A DNA stretch of 64,000 nt from Ophiobolus disseminans (lineage: Eukaryota > Ascomycota > Dothideomycetes > Pleosporales > Phaeosphaeriaceae), in assembly GCA_010093685.1 (NCBI GenBank), contig MU006237.1, positions 682,001-746,000 on the forward strand, read 5' to 3'. Below are positions 32,772-44,390 of this stretch, one piece after another; the stretch's first letter is position 1, and each line of letters begins with the position of its first letter. The notes beneath the pieces are model-generated. The model was not told the DNA's origin. It saw only the letters and a list, made by a program, of their open reading frames with translations, and did no database searches. A program made the position numbers and the translations under genes.

Positions 32772-34705
32772 TCACTCCCTGACAAGCGCATATTTCCCAA
32801 GCGTACCCACACCCTCACCCCGCTCATCTTGCAGCGTCTCATCGCCATCCTTCTTGACAACGGTACCAACAATTTCCCATTGGTCCTCCTTTTTCTTTTC
32901 TACACCTTTCTTCTTCTCCTTACGCCCTTTCCTCCCACCAACTTTCTTTTTACTCTCCTCCAACTCCTTAGCCCGCTCCTCGGCGCCCTTGACCAATCCC
33001 TCGATCCTATCTAGCCTCAAAACTACCTGCGCATATTCAATCGAGTCTTCACCAAACGCGCGTCCGGCAATCTTTACACACTCGCCTGCATGCCGCGATA
33101 TGAAGCGCCACCAGGTATACCGCTCACCGTGCCCTAGTAGATCTGCAGCACGCGGCTGGATGCGATCGATCAGCGCGTTGTACCAGCGAATCAGCTCCGG
33201 GCCATCACACTCCGTGTCCTTGAGATTCGTAATGAGCGCAAGACACGTGTTTTCGGCGTCGCGCAGGTCTTCGAGGTCAGGCGGGTCCGGGCGGTCTTCG
33301 TCTTTCAGGCAGAGATCGGCGCACACGTTTGAGCTGTCTAGCATGGCGAGCAGGGTGCAGAAGTGCTCCAGGTGAATAGCGCGGGTGTGGGAGAGCATGC
33401 GGGCAGATTCGTGGGTGGTGAAGTTGTGGTGTTCGTGGTCGCAGGCTTCGCACGCGCAAGCGATGCCGAACTTTGCTTGGAGCTCGGCGGCGCGGTCGGA
33501 GGCGGAGAGGTAGTACACAGATGCGATGGTGGAGAGCGTGAGCTCGTCGCCGGAGGTGATGGCCTTGGTGGCGTGGACTGTCATGAGGTTTGTGGCGGGG
33601 TTATAGTGTGCGTAGCAATTCGGGACGCAGGAGTGGCGAAGGCGCGCAGTTTCGACGAACAGACCGGTGATGGGCGTATTTGGGGGCAGTTGGCCACGCT
33701 CATTCTCGGGAAGATCGACCAGAGAGTAGCGGCCCGCGTGCCAGCGAGCTGCAATGCGGCACATCTTGGTGGCCTCTTGAAGCTTGGGCACGTCATTGGC
33801 GAGAAAGAAGTCGTCCTCAGCGGTGCGCTGGTTTGCTTCTTTACTCAAGATGCATTGCAACACTCTAACCTTTGGGACAATCTGCTGGCCCATGTAGCCG
33901 AGCAATGGAGACGCAGTAGTGTCTGCCCAGTTCAAGCTCCAGATTTTATCTTGTTGGTCCTCAGGAAGTGCGTAGAAGGCTGACATGAGTTCTACCACTT
34001 GATCACCTGGTGAGGGGAGGGTGATCGCGGGAGATTCGCAGATAATACGCGTGCCCACCACGATGTCTTGGGTCGAAAAGACACCATGCTTCTCTGTAGC
34101 CGTACCTCCATCGACCTCACTGACACCAGATGACGTGCGAACTTCGTAATGTGGTACGACTGAAACGTGCACAGCACGAGGCTTGATGTGCTCGGGAGTC
34201 TTCGGTAGCTTGCGTGGATGATTTCGTTCAGCTAGTGACGTGGTGGACACTGTACCTGCGTCTGACATCATTTCAGATGAGCCTTCATAATCGGCATCTG
34301 CATCAAGGGAGTTTAGTACAAGTCTGGTGACATGGAATAGCCAATGTAAGTACAAGAACTCGGCCAAGGTAGAGAAAGAGAATGGATCGAAAGCCAACTG
34401 TGACCGCTTGAAGATAACTTTATCAACATACCACTATCCGAGGAGTCCGAGTCGGCCATGTCCTCATTCATCTTATTCAGCTTGTTTGCCTTCTTCAGGT
34501 CCGTTGCCTTTTGACTCTTGCCGCTACGCCGACCTCTGCGCGTCTTTCTCTTCTTGGAGGGCAGGCATACGCCTTTGAACCTTTTGTCGACATTGTCGTC
34601 CTCGGCGCCGCTCTCGTGATTGATGTCGAGGTCGCTCATACCTGCTGTAAGGTCGACGATATGGCTAGTGTCGGCTGCCGTAGGCGGAGAAGACTGCGCA
34701 CTCAT
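32772..34705 (-). CDS. SET-domain protein (SMYD/SET6-like lysine methyltransferase family)
   Basis: Reverse strand, exons 34705-34432 and 34297-32772, giving 599 aa. Exon 1 encodes a Ser/Asp- and Lys/Arg-rich head. The intron joins DSDSSDS to DADYEGSSE. The SET domain starts around EKHGVFSTQDIVVGTRI, is split by an insert as in SMYD-type proteins, and contains the S-adenosylmethionine/active-site signature RLRHSCVPNCYAHYN and GDELTLS. A Cys cluster FGIACACEACD follows, the usual post-SET zinc-binding position. The C-terminal 70 residues form a Lys/Glu-rich coiled coil (ELEESKKKVGGRKGRKEKKK). The usual Tyr after GDELT is replaced (TLSTIASVYY), so catalysis is uncertain. The histone or protein substrate is unknown. 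Confidence 0.88.
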
Positions 34706-35454
34706 GATGAGGTCGAAAGGCGAGATCCACCCAAAGTAGCTGTGAAGATCTAACTTCTGGACTTACAGTTAGCACAGTCAAATAGGCTCGAGCTTTCGTA
34801 TCGCGGACTGAGGCTAGGTGGCTATGGAGAGAGAAGGATGGAGGGCGCGAAAAGGAAGTGTTTATATGCCCTTCGGCTACAGCGGTGTTGCCTGGGTTGA
34901 GGGGAGTCGAAGTGAGGCGTGATCAAGCTTCTCTTACCGCGGCACGTGTTATCTTACCTGATCGTTGACGATTCACCGATGAAAAGAGAACGATGTTAGT
35001 CGCAAAGTTTTTGTTTCTCTAGAAAGGAGTTGCAGGTGTTTGCTTGATGACAAAGCACGCGCGCGTTTGGTTTTGGTTGTTGTTGATGTATGCGGTGAGT
35101 GACCGGGTTGTTGCCGGAGCACCACGTTTTGCGATCTGTCGCAGACCGACCTCCAACGCTGGTCGCGAGCCATCTCATCTTTCGCAGAGAATCGCGTGAT
35201 GTATGCAGATAGACTTGTTTCAACAATGTCTAAAGGCACAGAAACAAAACATGGGGTTTGTGCAGTGACGTCACGGAAACGAATATGAGGAAAGAGCGTG
35301 CGAGAAAATGTGGACCTTTGTGACACTCGGATACCGTACTTAACCGGTGATGAAGTGTAGCTGCAAGAGTTTGAAGCCCACGCTATTTCGACAAGGGGCA
35401 CATTCCGAGACCTACAGATGCATGCGACCCGGATGGCTAGCATAGTCCAAGACA
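34706..35454. other. Intergenic, no gene supported
   Basis: 749 bp upstream of the SET gene and downstream of the PRCC gene, both on the reverse strand. A 162-codon reverse frame (34973-35461) overlaps the PRCC stop and lacks a domain. I treat it as chance. Confidence 0.4.
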
Positions 35455-36693
35455 CTACCATCCATACTTATTACCAGCCTCTTTCTTGTTCCTGAAACCA
35501 CTAGCAAAATGCTCCTCCAGTGCATCTTTCTGTGTCGAGGCGACGTTCACCAAGCTTCTCAGGCTGTTCTTTCCCGTGCCAGAGATGGACTTGAGGGCGT
35601 TATGCTGTATTTGCTCGCCCTGCAGCCGCAGCTTCTCGTTGTGAGCATACTCGGTATCCGTATTAAACTCTACTATGTTGGCTGAAGAGAAGTCGGCCTC
35701 CTGCCCTCGCTTGCCAAACAGCTGCCGCCGCTCTGCCGCCGATAAGTTCAGCTCTGACGCTATGTCGGTAAGGCCATTGGCAGCCGTGGCACTGGCTGCT
35801 GTCGGCGCGTGTTGAGTTGATTGGTATGTCGCCTGTCCTTCAAAAGCATCATCTGCCTCTGGCGCATCTGCCTCAGCTTGCACACCGTACAGCATTGGCT
35901 CATAGGCTCCGCTTGATGGTACCGTGGCCGTAGTCGTTGTCTCCTGCGAAACACCGAAGAGAGAGACCTTGGGCTTGCGTGCTGGCGGTTGTGCAGCTGA
36001 TGGTTGTAGACTTGGTGTGGATGTGCTAGTTCCGATGGCGCCCCCAACCAATGCAGCAGCTGGGCGAGGCTTTGACAGCGGCTTCTTCTTGCTCTTGCCG
36101 ACAGACATTGGCACGAATCGAGGGGCAGGCTTCGGGGCAGGCTTCGACTCTGCTGGTATGGCTTGCATCGGTGATTCTGTCCTCTGCTCTTCTCTTCGCT
36201 CTGTCTTCGGTGTGGGCAGATTGAGCAGTGCTCTAAAGTCCTCCTTGTTCATGGGCTCCTTCTTGATAGGATTGCCATTCTCGTCGTACTCCTCCAGCTC
36301 GAGTCGGGCCTCTCTCCTAAATGCAGGCTCTGCGCCAGTCTTGAGATTCACTCCGGAAGCAAGGCCCTTGCCGAGTGCTTTCTTTCCTGATGATGCGCCT
36401 GCTGTTGTTGGTGCTGCGGCCGGCTTCTTGGGCGCAGGCAGCATCGCGTTGAAGCCACCAAACGCTGATGCTCCGCCCAGTCTCGGCTTCTTCGCAGGTG
36501 GTGCGTCGGCATCGATGTCATCTTTCGCTGCCTTGGGTTGCGATGCGCCGGGTAGATTGACCTTTATCCGTCCTGGGTTCGCGCGATCGACGACTTTGTT
36601 GAATGAGGGTTTGGGGGCCTGTTTGAGCGCTGGCTTGGGGGCGGGCGGCGCTTCCCCATCTGATTCCGAGTCTGAATAGGCGATGAGGTTCAT
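35455..36693 (-). CDS. PRCC-domain protein (mitotic checkpoint / splicing-associated)
   Basis: Reverse strand, single exon, 412 aa. The start MNLIAYSDSESD is typical of PRCC homologues. The middle is Pro/Ala/Lys-rich and disordered. The conserved C-terminus covers about the last 110 residues (LSAAERRQLFGKRG, then FNTDTEYAHNEKLR, then HNALKSISGTGKNSLRSLVN, ending RNKKEAGNKYGW). Human PRCC binds the checkpoint protein MAD2L2 and associates with splicing factors; the fungal role is inferred. The frame is open upstream for a further 108 codons, but that stretch overlaps the divergent promoter and AVO1 exon 1, so the Met at 36693 is the better start. Confidence 0.88.
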   Translation of the reverse strand: MNLIAYSDSESDGEAPPAPKPALKQAPKPSFNKVVDRANPGRIKVNLPGASQPKAAKDDIDADAPPAKKPRLGGASAFGGFNAMLPAPKKPAAAPTTAGASSGKKALGKGLASGVNLKTGAEPAFRREARLELEEYDENGNPIKKEPMNKEDFRALLNLPTPKTERREEQRTESPMQAIPAESKPAPKPAPRFVPMSVGKSKKKPLSKPRPAAALVGGAIGTSTSTPSLQPSAAQPPARKPKVSLFGVSQETTTTATVPSSGAYEPMLYGVQAEADAPEADDAFEGQATYQSTQHAPTAASATAANGLTDIASELNLSAAERRQLFGKRGQEADFSSANIVEFNTDTEYAHNEKLRLQGEQIQHNALKSISGTGKNSLRSLVNVASTQKDALEEHFASGFRNKKEAGNKYGW

Positions 36694-36937
36694 AGTTTCG
36701 GTGTTTGTGGTTGACTGTAAGATGGGTGACAGGAGAGTCAAGATAAAGTTGGCGACGGTGAAATCAGCCGCATGACGATCGCCGTTGCCAAGCGCAAGGG
36801 TCCAGGTCCAGCCCGTTCCCCACGATTCACCACGCGTACTGCCGTTCATTGTGCTGCACCCTATGCTTTCATGACGTTCCTTCAGCTGGTCTGATCTTAT
36901 AAAATTGATGATACCATGATACCCTAGACTCTCCACC
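36694..36937. promoter_or_regulatory. Compact bidirectional promoter, PRCC gene / AVO1
   Basis: Only 244 bp separate the two start codons, so both genes must share this DNA for their promoters and leaders. No TATA box is obvious. Confidence 0.6.
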
Positions 36938-39505
36938 ATGTCGCTCCTCCAGAACGAAGAGTAGGCCCGCAGCACCTCCGTCCCCGACTCCGCAGCTAAC
37001 ACGCCCAGCTTCGTCATCTACCAACTGCGCACGGCATACCTCTCATCGATCAAGGACGGCGTCGGCGAACGATTGATCAACATCAACACCAATGTTTTGA
37101 ACAACCCCGCCTTTCGCGCCGCCGGGTGGTTCCCCAACGCCTCCGATATTAAGCGCACCTACTCGCCGCCTATCCCCACCGCCATCACCTCGGAGTACTT
37201 CCAAGCCCCGCGTTCGGCTGCTCTAAAGGCGCCAGAGGGCTTTGGCGACGACGATGACGAAGGTGGCATGGTCACTGGTGGAGGTAGCAACGACACCGTG
37301 GGGCCTACGCTGAATGCGAAGCGCAGACGGAGGAAAGAGATACTCGAGGAAGATGATAGCAGTGACCTGAGTGATGAGAGTGACGACGATGATGATACTC
37401 ACAGACCCGCAAACCAGATCAAGTTCACCAAAATGCCGCTAAGGACACGCTCAGGATCGTCGCCCATACGAGGGTCAGCTTTGAGGAACGAACTCGCAGA
37501 AGCGGCAGATGGGCCCTCGGTCATGATAACATCTCCATCGCGACCGCCAGACAACGAGCTTCGGAGAGGATCACTAGGCACACTCGAAACAGTCAAGGAG
37601 CGCGCGAGAAGAGACACCATAACTAGTAGTGAGATGTCGTCGGAGAACGAGTTCGACAACTCGGCATTCAGGAAGAGGAAAATCAATCCGCGCAAGGCTG
37701 CGACCAACCGGCAAATGCTCGCCCAGCGTATACAAGAAGATGAAGGCGAAGCGAGAAAGACACAACTGGAAGCACTGGATGAGCTGGACGAGTCCGACAG
37801 CTCTCTCGACTCGGCATTCTCAGGCTCTGCCGACAGTGGCTCACTCATGGGCGCAGGCGGCGACGCGCTCGACTCGTCACCCCCAGCTGCCCTCCCGAAC
37901 ATGCATGCACTCACATCCTTCAACATGTCACCTAGAAAAAAAAGAGAACCCCCCCAGCCCACTCTCCAAGCTCTACCGCCACCGCGACCTATCAGCTTCA
38001 TATTGCCCGTCAGTGCGCTCACCCAAGCACTGCAGGCCAAGGAGCAGAAGCCATCGAACCCCCTCCAGCGATTTGCTGGATGGAATGCTGCTAGCGAAGC
38101 TCAACAAAATCCCATTTATCTCAAAATATACTATCCCTTCTCATCAAAAGCGTCCAAAGCGACAGAACTTTTGATCAGGAAGTTCAACGACAAAGGCGAG
38201 GGCCCTAGTGTGGCCGAGGCCATCGGATATGCGCTACATCGATACCAGGAAGAGAAGCTAGAACCACCTTTATCGCCAGACAAGATGAATGTCAATCATT
38301 GGGTGATGCGAATGTACGACGATGGCGAGATTGACGACGAGTTCCCGCCCCTGACGAGGAACAAGCCGCTCAAGGACTTTGCGTCGAACAACGCCCGAGG
38401 TATGCGCCCACGCGCCAGAGAAAAGCCGTGGGATGAGTTCGCGCTGGTCGAGGCAAGCTCACGCGAGTTCACGGAGAACGAGATTGCAACACCCCTTTAC
38501 AGTAAAGAAGCAGCTGCCGCTCTCGAGTCCCAGAAAGATGCCGCAGAAGGCAAGCCAGAGAAGAAGCCTATCAAGCCTATACCAAACCGCGCGAAAAGCT
38601 TCCGCAATCCCATTACTGGCCCCTCTTTTGCACCTACAGCAACACGCAAAGATAAGAGTGCACTTGCTGATGCCCCAACTGTGAACGCATCACAGGCTGC
38701 GAGTCGTACCGGTGCACCTAAGACTGTCAACGTACACTTTACTGATGAAAACTTCAACACCAAGCACATGTCTATCAACTGCACAACCGACACCTACATC
38801 GCCGACGTATTCGAGCAAGTATGCCACGAACTCCGTCTCGACAAAGCCCTCTTCATCCTTAAAGTAAGCGGCAGCACCACCGTCGCTCCCACCGACCGCA
38901 CCGTCGAAGCCCTCGGCTCACGCATGGATCTCGATCTCCAACGCCGCCGCTTCGTCGGCGACGGTGTTTTCGGCCTCGCCGGCTCCCCAGGCTCCTCATC
39001 ACCAAACGCACCCTTGATCATCAGCACAGGCGGCGCACCCAAGAAAACCAAAAAGAGCGAGCGCACTGCCGCCGCCGTCTCCGGCCACGGCCTCATCCAC
39101 CCCCTCGTCGCCCGCGCAGACTCCTCCGTCCTCGCACTCACAACAACAAACTACTACCGCCGCTACGCCGTCCTGCGCAAACAACCCATGTCCTTTGCCT
39201 CATCTACATCGCGCATCCTCGCCCTCGATAACGAATACATACACATCATGCCCGGCGAAACTACAAAGGGAAACGCACGCCCCGGCGGCTTTGCTGTTGA
39301 GGGAGGCAAAACGACGACGGTGCATTTTAGTAGTGTGGTTGGCAGTAAGGTCAGTAAGAAACATCCTAAGATGTTCAGGTTGTTGGTGTTCAAGGAGAGG
39401 GAGACGAAGAGGTATGATTTTGAGGCGCAGACGGCAGATGAGGCGGTGGAAATTGTGAGGGAGATTAAGAGGGGGGTGGAGAGGTATGCCGAGGGTGTGG
39501 TTTGA
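36938..39505 (+). CDS. AVO1: TORC2 subunit AVO1 / Sin1
   Basis: Exons 36938-36960 and 37009-39505, giving 839 aa. Sin1/Avo1 is a core TORC2 subunit that recruits AGC kinases at the plasma membrane. Exon 1 is only 23 nt (MSLLQNE). The 48-nt intron (GTAGGC, GCTAAC branch, CCCAG) joins it to FVIYQLRTAYLSSIKDGVG, and MSLLQNED..YQLRTAYL is the conserved family start. Without the intron the ATG frame stops after eight codons. Family blocks follow: NNPAFRAAGWFPNASDIKRT, the CRIM domain (about 360-450, LQRFAGWNAASEAQQNPIYL), a ubiquitin-like/RBD region (about 590-680) and a C-terminal PH domain (about 720-835, beginning NYYRRYAVLRKQ). The insert after residue 60 is long, acidic and Ser-rich. Confidence 0.94.
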
Positions 39506-42500
39506 GTGTGATTTGGAGGGCTGGGGTTTGGGGTAGCGTAGGTTGGTTGTTTGCTTCGGCATATAGCGTCTTAAGCTTTATGTTCAGGCATTGCGAGAGA
39601 GAAACGACATCAAACAATTGCAAGATGTTTTTGAACAGCTTTTCATGCATCGGTAGCTCCGCTGTTTTCTTAAGATTGCCGCGGGACACGTTCATACTAC
39701 ACAACTCTCCGGTGCTCTAGACATAAATAGATGGCGTGTTACTAATTCATCTTCGTCTTGACATCTTTGCAATGGAGTTTGGCACAGACGGCGAATTTCT
39801 CTCCATTGATGTCTCCGACCGTGCTTTCTACTCGAGTCATTCGTTGGACACGTTCCATCTTTTTCCTCATGGACTCCCTCATGGACTCCCTCAACACTTG
39901 TTTATCATCCACTCCCTCCAACCCTCACCGCGCGTCTCCATGCCGCATTTTCCTCATCTTTTTACGGGCTCCAAGTCTCATCTCACCATAGCCAGTGTGT
40001 GATCTGAATTCGAGTCTGAAGACATCCATAGTCGCAATTTCTTTTTTCAGATCATGGACTGCGCAGGTGCGAGCTTGGAACGGCGGAGGGACGTCTTGCT
40101 CATCGTACTTTATTGGACTTTTCTTTTTGGGTTTCCAACTCTTGGAAATGTAGTGAAGAGAAAGAAGGAAGGAAGGAGGGGAGGGTTGGTATATGTACTC
40201 TTTCCACACACCCCGTTCGTGAAGATAGATGGGCATTTGAGAGATGGGAGAAGGGACATGCGATTTCCGGAGTTCATATTTGGTTAGGACATAGTGTCCC
40301 CAAGCCTTTTTAGAATTGGCGCGAGAGCGAGACTCCAGGTCCTGTTTCCATGTGTTTTTCGAACGCGAGTCGATCATGTCGGCAAGGTCTTACTAGTTCT
40401 TGTCTCATCAATCCTGAGTATGTTGCGTTTTCGAATCTTTCACCAGGTCCCAGGGGCGGACGAATGTTCCCATTTTTTGTAGGGCTTAGCATTTGAGATG
40501 CGAGGCAGAGCACCATAGTCCCAAAGTGTTTCTTCTTTTCGAGTTCGTAACCTTTCTTCTGGTCCATAATCTCCCAGTAACGTCGTTTGAAGTGCCAGAG
40601 CCTCTCACTCATGTGTCTGGCTCCATCTGCTTTTCGTATGTAACATTCGAAGATGCAGGTGTGATGAAGAACAAGGGACAATGGGTGGGAGGAGTATCTA
40701 TACAACTCCGAAGGCGTCTTGGCGTCGACGAAGCCCGGGGGTCATACATTGCGACGTTGTTGGCTTAGTTCCCAGTCCATGCGACATGCGCTGTCCTCCT
40801 TATAGTTTGAGACTAAAAGGCAGAATGGACTCCATATCTGCTCGCTCGTTGCTATCTGATAGATGTTGCGAGATGATCTCTCGATCTTCGCCACATGGCA
40901 GAGTCTTCGAGTTCCCTTTTGTGTTGCCGCGTCTTCCCAGCGCGCTCATAGTCTTCCATTAAATCTGTATTTGGTGGATTTGAGGTTCAATCGCGTCGCC
41001 AAATATGAGGGAGGTTGACAACGTTCTGATCCGCAAGAGTCATAAAGCAGCTCGCATTGTCGTTCAGATCATGCGTCATCTCCACCATTATTTCGGGACC
41101 GCGAGAAGTCTTCCTCGTCATCGAGAGGATCATGTTGGCTTTTAGTTTCGACGATTGACGTTGTGGTTGTTGCAAGAGGAGAAGAAGGGGACGAGAGAAG
41201 GACTTATAGCCGCGTAAACGGAGCTCTGGGCAGAAGCATGCAAATTGCGGGTTGTTCTTTGATTCGGTGTTCGCGATCAAATCAAGTCGCTCTTCCATTC
41301 GTTGGGAGTTGTGTACTTTGGATGCCAGGAAAGCAACAGACATGAGTTCCAATCGGACCTCTTTCGAACGAAAAACTCCCCAAAGAACATGCGAGGTTTC
41401 TCTGCGGATTTGAGAAGTGGAACAGCATATCTGCTCGAGCTTTTTATTTTAGCTGGAAACAGACACAAACTTATGGGCGCTCTGGCTCTATGTTTTGGAA
41501 CTTCAGGCCCAAGTGTGGGAACGTAAAGAAGAAGGAGACGCGGAGTACGAGAGACTTTATACCGTTTTGTTGGGCTGTCTATCCTAACACATGGTACGCC
41601 AAATCAGCAGGCGGAGAGGAATTTTCCAAATCTTGATGGGAGGCACAAGAGTGGACACATGAAAGTGGATGGAATTGGTGATGGACTACTGTGGGAAACT
41701 CGGGTGAGTTGATGGAGATGGAAACGGGCTAAGCCCAAACAGGCAGGCTCCTTGGCAGCACGTGACTGCTCTCACGGGCAGGACCTGGAGGCTACCGAAC
41801 AAATCTGATTTACGCGCAGTACATAGCTAGGTTGTACATCTAAAGAAGACAGCTAGATGTGCCTCAGATTGTATGGTATTTTCTGAAAGCTGGAGATAGG
41901 GCATAATCATCTCGGTGAGCGATTCATATAATTCTGAATTAGAGTACTCATAGTATCAATCCAGGCGAGTACCACCTGCATGAGAAGAAGTTCCAGATTT
42001 ACTCACTCGACTATTACACCCTTTCCTTGTCACTTCTCATAAGTACCATGGGAACTTCTTTCTAATGTCGAGTAACTCAAGACTCGGTGCTTCCAAGGTT
42101 CAATCCCAGAGCATAGACACGTGAAGGCCTGTTCTCGACTTCGAGTGGCTTCGCAAACATCCATGCGGAGCTGGAATACTTTCAGGTATCACATTAAGAT
42201 CCATGGAACTGCGAAAAGATACTTGTTGGACATAAGGCAAAGTATGTGTAGATTCGAGACTCGTCCGAAAGACGCACTCCATCCGGCTCCGGCTCCGGCG
42301 ATTTTGAATGTGGAGGTTTTGATAACGAAGTTACGCTAAGCATGAGTTATGTCATCGTTCATCGCGAAGTCTGAGACTACATCCATAGATTCACTGCCGT
42401 ATACGTTTCGAAATTCGACATCTGCTCATCCCGTGCAGCGATATTGAGATCCAGCCATGAGGGAGATTGGTGGTGATTCCAAGAGTTCCGAGGTCTGGAC

Positions 42501-44390
42501 ACATGAGATCAAAGTCTGTTGACTTTGGTGTCACAACTCGGAGGTGTGATGAGGAAAGGAAGAGGGAGCTGCTGGGTGAAAGACTTATATACTGCTTCGC
42601 CTGAGCGGAGACGATGGATCAATTGTTGGGCACTGAATACATGAGTTAGTCAAGCACGAAAGATTCAACTCATGATTTTATAGGCAGCGCATTTGGACCC
42701 ATCGAATAACAGCTGGTCCAATTTGATCAATTGGGGACTTAGAATGACACTGTGTAAATGCCGCCAAAATTTCGAAGTGTGAGATAGTTCTTATATCAGA
42801 GAGAAGCTAAGCTAGATAAATCTTGAAATGCATAGCGCTTCATGCAACAGTTTTTGATTCTAGGGAAGACTGCTTATCTCAAAAGATGCCGACATGGAAG
42901 GCCATCTCTTCAAATAATACCGGGCAGAAGACTCTCGCGAGCATATGATGTATGTTCTTCGTATTTTATAGGGTGTCAAACAAGAGTGTGCGGACAAGGA
43001 AAGAAAAGTTAGAGCTAGAATGCTGAGCAATAAATAAAGGTTTCGAACCATAAATCCTGATACAGCCTTAGGCCAGTTCCAGAAATTTGCCAGCTCGCCG
43101 GGGAAGAAAAGAAGATCATGTTGAAGTGGCGCAGACATTTTGAAACATTCCCGACGTTGCAGTCCGTATCAATCTTTCAAACAAGGCCACGTAGGAGAAC
43201 ATAATATCATACTCTCTTCTTTTTAGTGCCCCAACCAGAAGTTGTGATTAGCACTGCACGAACTTGAACTTGGAAAAAGAAATTTATTTCATGCGCCGCG
43301 GCTGACCAAACGACATTTTAAAACATACGTGTTTCTAGACAGGACACCAGAACGGACGCAGACATGAGCTTGCATGATCGCATGTTTTTGACTCCACCAC
43401 ATTCGCAGTCGAATTTCATTTCATCGATGTCAACGATCGTTGGTGAGAAGAATGAACGTCGAGACCCGAGGCGCTTTTATAGCCGCATTCTGTAGAAACG
43501 TCAGCGACAAAGTACCGTGTTTGATGTGCAATGGAAATTCAAGTCGGCGTGTGGTGTGTCGTTTTCGAACTATAGAATTTGATAGCGCATGTCCAAGCTT
43601 TCTTGGTTGTGGGCTGTGTACCGGTATAAACCCCCTCTCCTACCTCACTTCCTTTTCTGCACACCACAGCCTCTATTCCGGCACCGAAACTCCAGAAGAA
43701 AGTGATCATGTCCAAAGTGGGTCCACGATTTATGGATGTTTTCTTTCTCCGTCTTCTGTCCTCCAACAAGACATCCATTCTTTCCTTTTATGTTCGCAAC
43801 AAGCATTCAAATACCTCCAGCACTACTCATGTCCGGGCACATCTGCAGTACACAAGTTATTTTCGATTTCCTGTGTCGGAGGCGAGATAGGATGGTGGTT
43901 TTCGCTATCGAAGGAACATATCGATGCAGAAGCACGGTTTCTGGTGCTCAGGCCATGATATTGGCATCTGGCTTTTTTGGTCCTGCGCAAGGAAGTTCTT
44001 GTGGTATCGAGGAAAGGAAGGAGAGCGGGTGGAGGGGGTTTATATGCGAGTCGTTCGTCTGGTGGTTGTGCTGATTTTCAAAGCAAGACAATGAGGTGCA
44101 TGCGCAAGTATGAGTCGAAAAGACGTGCAAGATCAATGGGAAGGCGGATCGGCAGGTATAAATTATACTTCCGCACTCTCTCAATCCTCATTACAACATC
44201 GAGCGTGCAGCTTGCAGGAGCGAAAGCCCAATGAGCCTCATTCAAGTCTCAAAAGAGTGGACAACTTAATTGCATGATTTGGAGCGCCTTCTCGCAGCCT
44301 CGTATCTCCAAAAAGCCACGATCCTAAAACCGTCTAAACAGCGTCAAACGAATATAATTACGTACTCATAAATCTCGATACAACGCTTTC
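39506..44390 (-). repeat. Array of degenerate TATA-bearing modules, mainly leftward
   Basis: 4.9 kb without a conventional gene. Read on the reverse strand, TATA-like boxes followed by a pyrimidine-rich stretch recur at about 44035-44049 (CATATAAACC), 43471-43485 (GGCTATAAAAG), 42577-42594 (GTATATAAGTC), 41551-41564 (GGTATAAAGTC), 41201-41212 (GGCTATAAGTCC), 40691-40706 (GTATAGATAC) and 40181-40200. CT-rich DNA and often a CATCACACC-like word follow each. Short ATG frames of 30-150 codons start some 80-150 nt downstream, for example ATG at 40612 (100 aa), 40377 (150 aa) and about 41135 (49 aa). Two boxes near 43625 and 44157 point the other way. The frames lack domains and signal peptides and are mutually dissimilar. 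They could be young or decayed short genes, non-coding transcripts or promoter-derived repeats. Confidence 0.5.
39925..40377 (-). CDS. Hypothetical 150-aa frame in the left array
   Basis: Reverse strand, ATG at 40377. The predicted protein is basic (RSKNTWKQDLESRSRANSKK near the start, KKMRKMRHGD at the end) with no domain I know. It overlaps a second ATG frame (40612-40310) from the same module and spans the next TATA-like box at 40190. That weakens the coding case. It is listed because it is the longest ATG frame in this 4.9-kb stretch. Confidence 0.2.
   Translation of the reverse strand: MIDSRSKNTWKQDLESRSRANSKKAWGHYVLTKYELRKSHVPSPISQMPIYLHERGVWKEYIYQPSPPSFLLSLHYISKSWKPKKKSPIKYDEQDVPPPFQARTCAVHDLKKEIATMDVFRLEFRSHTGYGEMRLGARKKMRKMRHGDAR

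Noticed and set aside
33363..33983. 206-codon forward frame opposite the SET gene
   Set aside because: Antisense shadow of the SET domain coding sequence; no independent evidence.
34973..35461. 162-codon reverse frame beside the PRCC gene
   Set aside because: It overlaps the PRCC 3' end in another frame, has no domain or good context, and Ser/Arg-rich chance translation explains it.
36694..37017. N-terminal extension of the PRCC protein upstream of 36693
   Set aside because: The frame is open, but it would overlap AVO1 exon 1 and its intron; the MNLIAYSDSESD start is the family start.
42060..42130. tRNA-like B box (GGTTCAATCCC)
   Set aside because: Flanking bases cannot form the T stem or an acceptor stem, and no A box lies at the right distance.
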